64,000 nt of DNA, taken from Achromobacter veterisilvae. Lineage in GTDB: Bacteria; Pseudomonadota; Gammaproteobacteria; Burkholderiales; Burkholderiaceae_B. Below, in pieces: positions 63,443 through 64,000 of this stretch (the stretch's first letter is position 1; every line of letters starts with the position of its first letter). The stretch spans positions 186,001 to 250,000 of the forward strand of contig NZ_UFQC01000004.1 of the NCBI RefSeq assembly GCF_900496975.1, in the 5' to 3' direction. Below the pieces are notes generated by a model that made no database searches, was not told the origin of the DNA, and was given only the letters and a program-made list of their open reading frames with translations. The position numbers were made by a program, and so were the translations under genes.

Positions 63443-64000
63443 ATGAATATCTCCGCCTCCTCGCCGCGCCAGGGCGGCATCCTGCGCCCCGCGCTGGCCG
63501 TCTTCACCGTCCTGTCCCTGGCGACCGGCCTTGCGTATCCCTTCCTGACTTCCGGCATCGCCGCCGCCGTCTTCCCTCATCAGGCCGCCGGATCGCTCAT
63601 CAGGCAAGGCGACCGTCTCGTCGGCTCGGAACTGATCGGCCAATCGTTCAGCTCTGCCGGATATTTCTGGGGCCGCCCTTCCGCCACCGCGCCCATGCCG
63701 TACAACGCCGCGGGCTCGGGCGGTTCGAACCTGGGGCCTCGCAATCCGGCGCTGGCCGAAGCCATCCAGGCGCGCATCGCGGCCTTGAAAGCGGCCGATC
63801 CGGGCAACCCCCTGCCCGTCCCGGTGGACCTGGCCACGGCGTCCGGCAGCGGGCTGGATCCGCACATCAGCCTCGCCGCGGCGGCCTACCAGGCCGCGCG
63901 CGTGGCGCGCGCGCGCGGCCTGCCTCGCGAACAGATCGACGCATTGATCCAGGCGCATACCGACAAGCCCTGGCTGGGCGTGCTGGGGGCTCCCGCGGTC
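63443..64000 (+). CDS. kdpC: Potassium-transporting ATPase subunit KdpC (cut by window end)
   Basis: This frame is open to the end of the window (186 codons). One N-terminal membrane helix (LRPALAVFTVLSLATGLAYP) is followed by the KdpC domain (GSELIGQSFSSAGYFWGRPS, SGGSNLGPRNPALAEAIQAR, DPHISLAAAAYQAARVARAR). It is the periplasmic clamp subunit. The typical length of about 190-200 residues means only a few codons are missing. Sensor genes kdpD and kdpE would be expected beyond. Confidence 0.95.
   Translation, partial: MNISASSPRQGGILRPALAVFTVLSLATGLAYPFLTSGIAAAVFPHQAAGSLIRQGDRLVGSELIGQSFSSAGYFWGRPSATAPMPYNAAGSGGSNLGPRNPALAEAIQARIAALKAADPGNPLPVPVDLATASGSGLDPHISLAAAAYQAARVARARGLPREQIDALIQAHTDKPWLGVLGAPAV

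Overview
The DNA is GC-rich with dense, co-directional operons. Bug-type receptor remnants, IclR/LysR-controlled carboxylate genes, a PXPV-repeat protein and the serS-rarA...lolA-ftsK-trxB housekeeping block suggest a betaproteobacterium of the Alcaligenaceae (Bordetella/Achromobacter type). The genus is inferred from gene content; no database search was possible.

Bases 1 to about 24,693 are the right-hand part of a temperate prophage whose left end lies outside the window. It is laid out like lambda in mirror image. A short CI-type repressor (14470-14832) is flanked by two groups of operators built on the half-site TTAGC. Leftward from a Cro-like gene runs one tightly overlapping transcript: regulators, NinB, a YbcO-type nuclease, an O-like initiator containing an iteron array, a P-like protein, a Vsr/DUF559-like nuclease, a RuvC-like nuclease, small and large terminase, portal, scaffold, major capsid protein, a small head protein and the start of a tail fibre. 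The order terS-terL-portal-scaffold-capsid-fibre suggests a short-tailed phage. Rightward runs the early operon: a 27-bp tandem-repeat protein, many small overlapping genes, a Sak4-like ATPase, SSB, Gp157, mosaic phage proteins, an ASCH protein, excisionase and integrase. The phage ends in the 3' part of a class II tRNA (Ser, CGA), which marks attR.

Bases 24,700-37,261 are chromosomal accessory metabolism: an MFS-nitrilase-flavin reductase operon under a divergent IclR regulator, a CSS-EAL c-di-GMP phosphodiesterase, a DapA-like aldolase plus enolase-superfamily enzyme opposite a LysR regulator, a cytosine-deaminase-like hydrolase and several small genes. A Bug receptor survives only as a C-terminal stub fused in frame behind the DapA stop codon.

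Bases 37,492-56,235 hold the conserved serS-rarA / lolA-ftsK-trxB block, split by an approximately 11-kb catabolic island (40,277-51,094). The island encodes a peptide-type ABC importer, RpiR regulator, N-acyl-D-amino acid deacylase, PLP-dependent D-amino acid lyase/deaminase, RidA and a C-N hydrolase. Together these form a plausible uptake and breakdown route for N-acylated or peptide-bound D-amino acids, in which RidA would clear the reactive enamine/imine made by the PLP enzyme. Three kinds of intergenic palindromic repeat occur in or at the edge of this island.

Bases 56,273-64,000 hold a two-subunit sodium:solute symporter, a 634-bp non-coding region with hairpins, a possible attenuator and a possible KdpE box, and the potassium-pump operon (leader ORF-kdpF-kdpA-kdpB-kdpC, the last cut by the window end).
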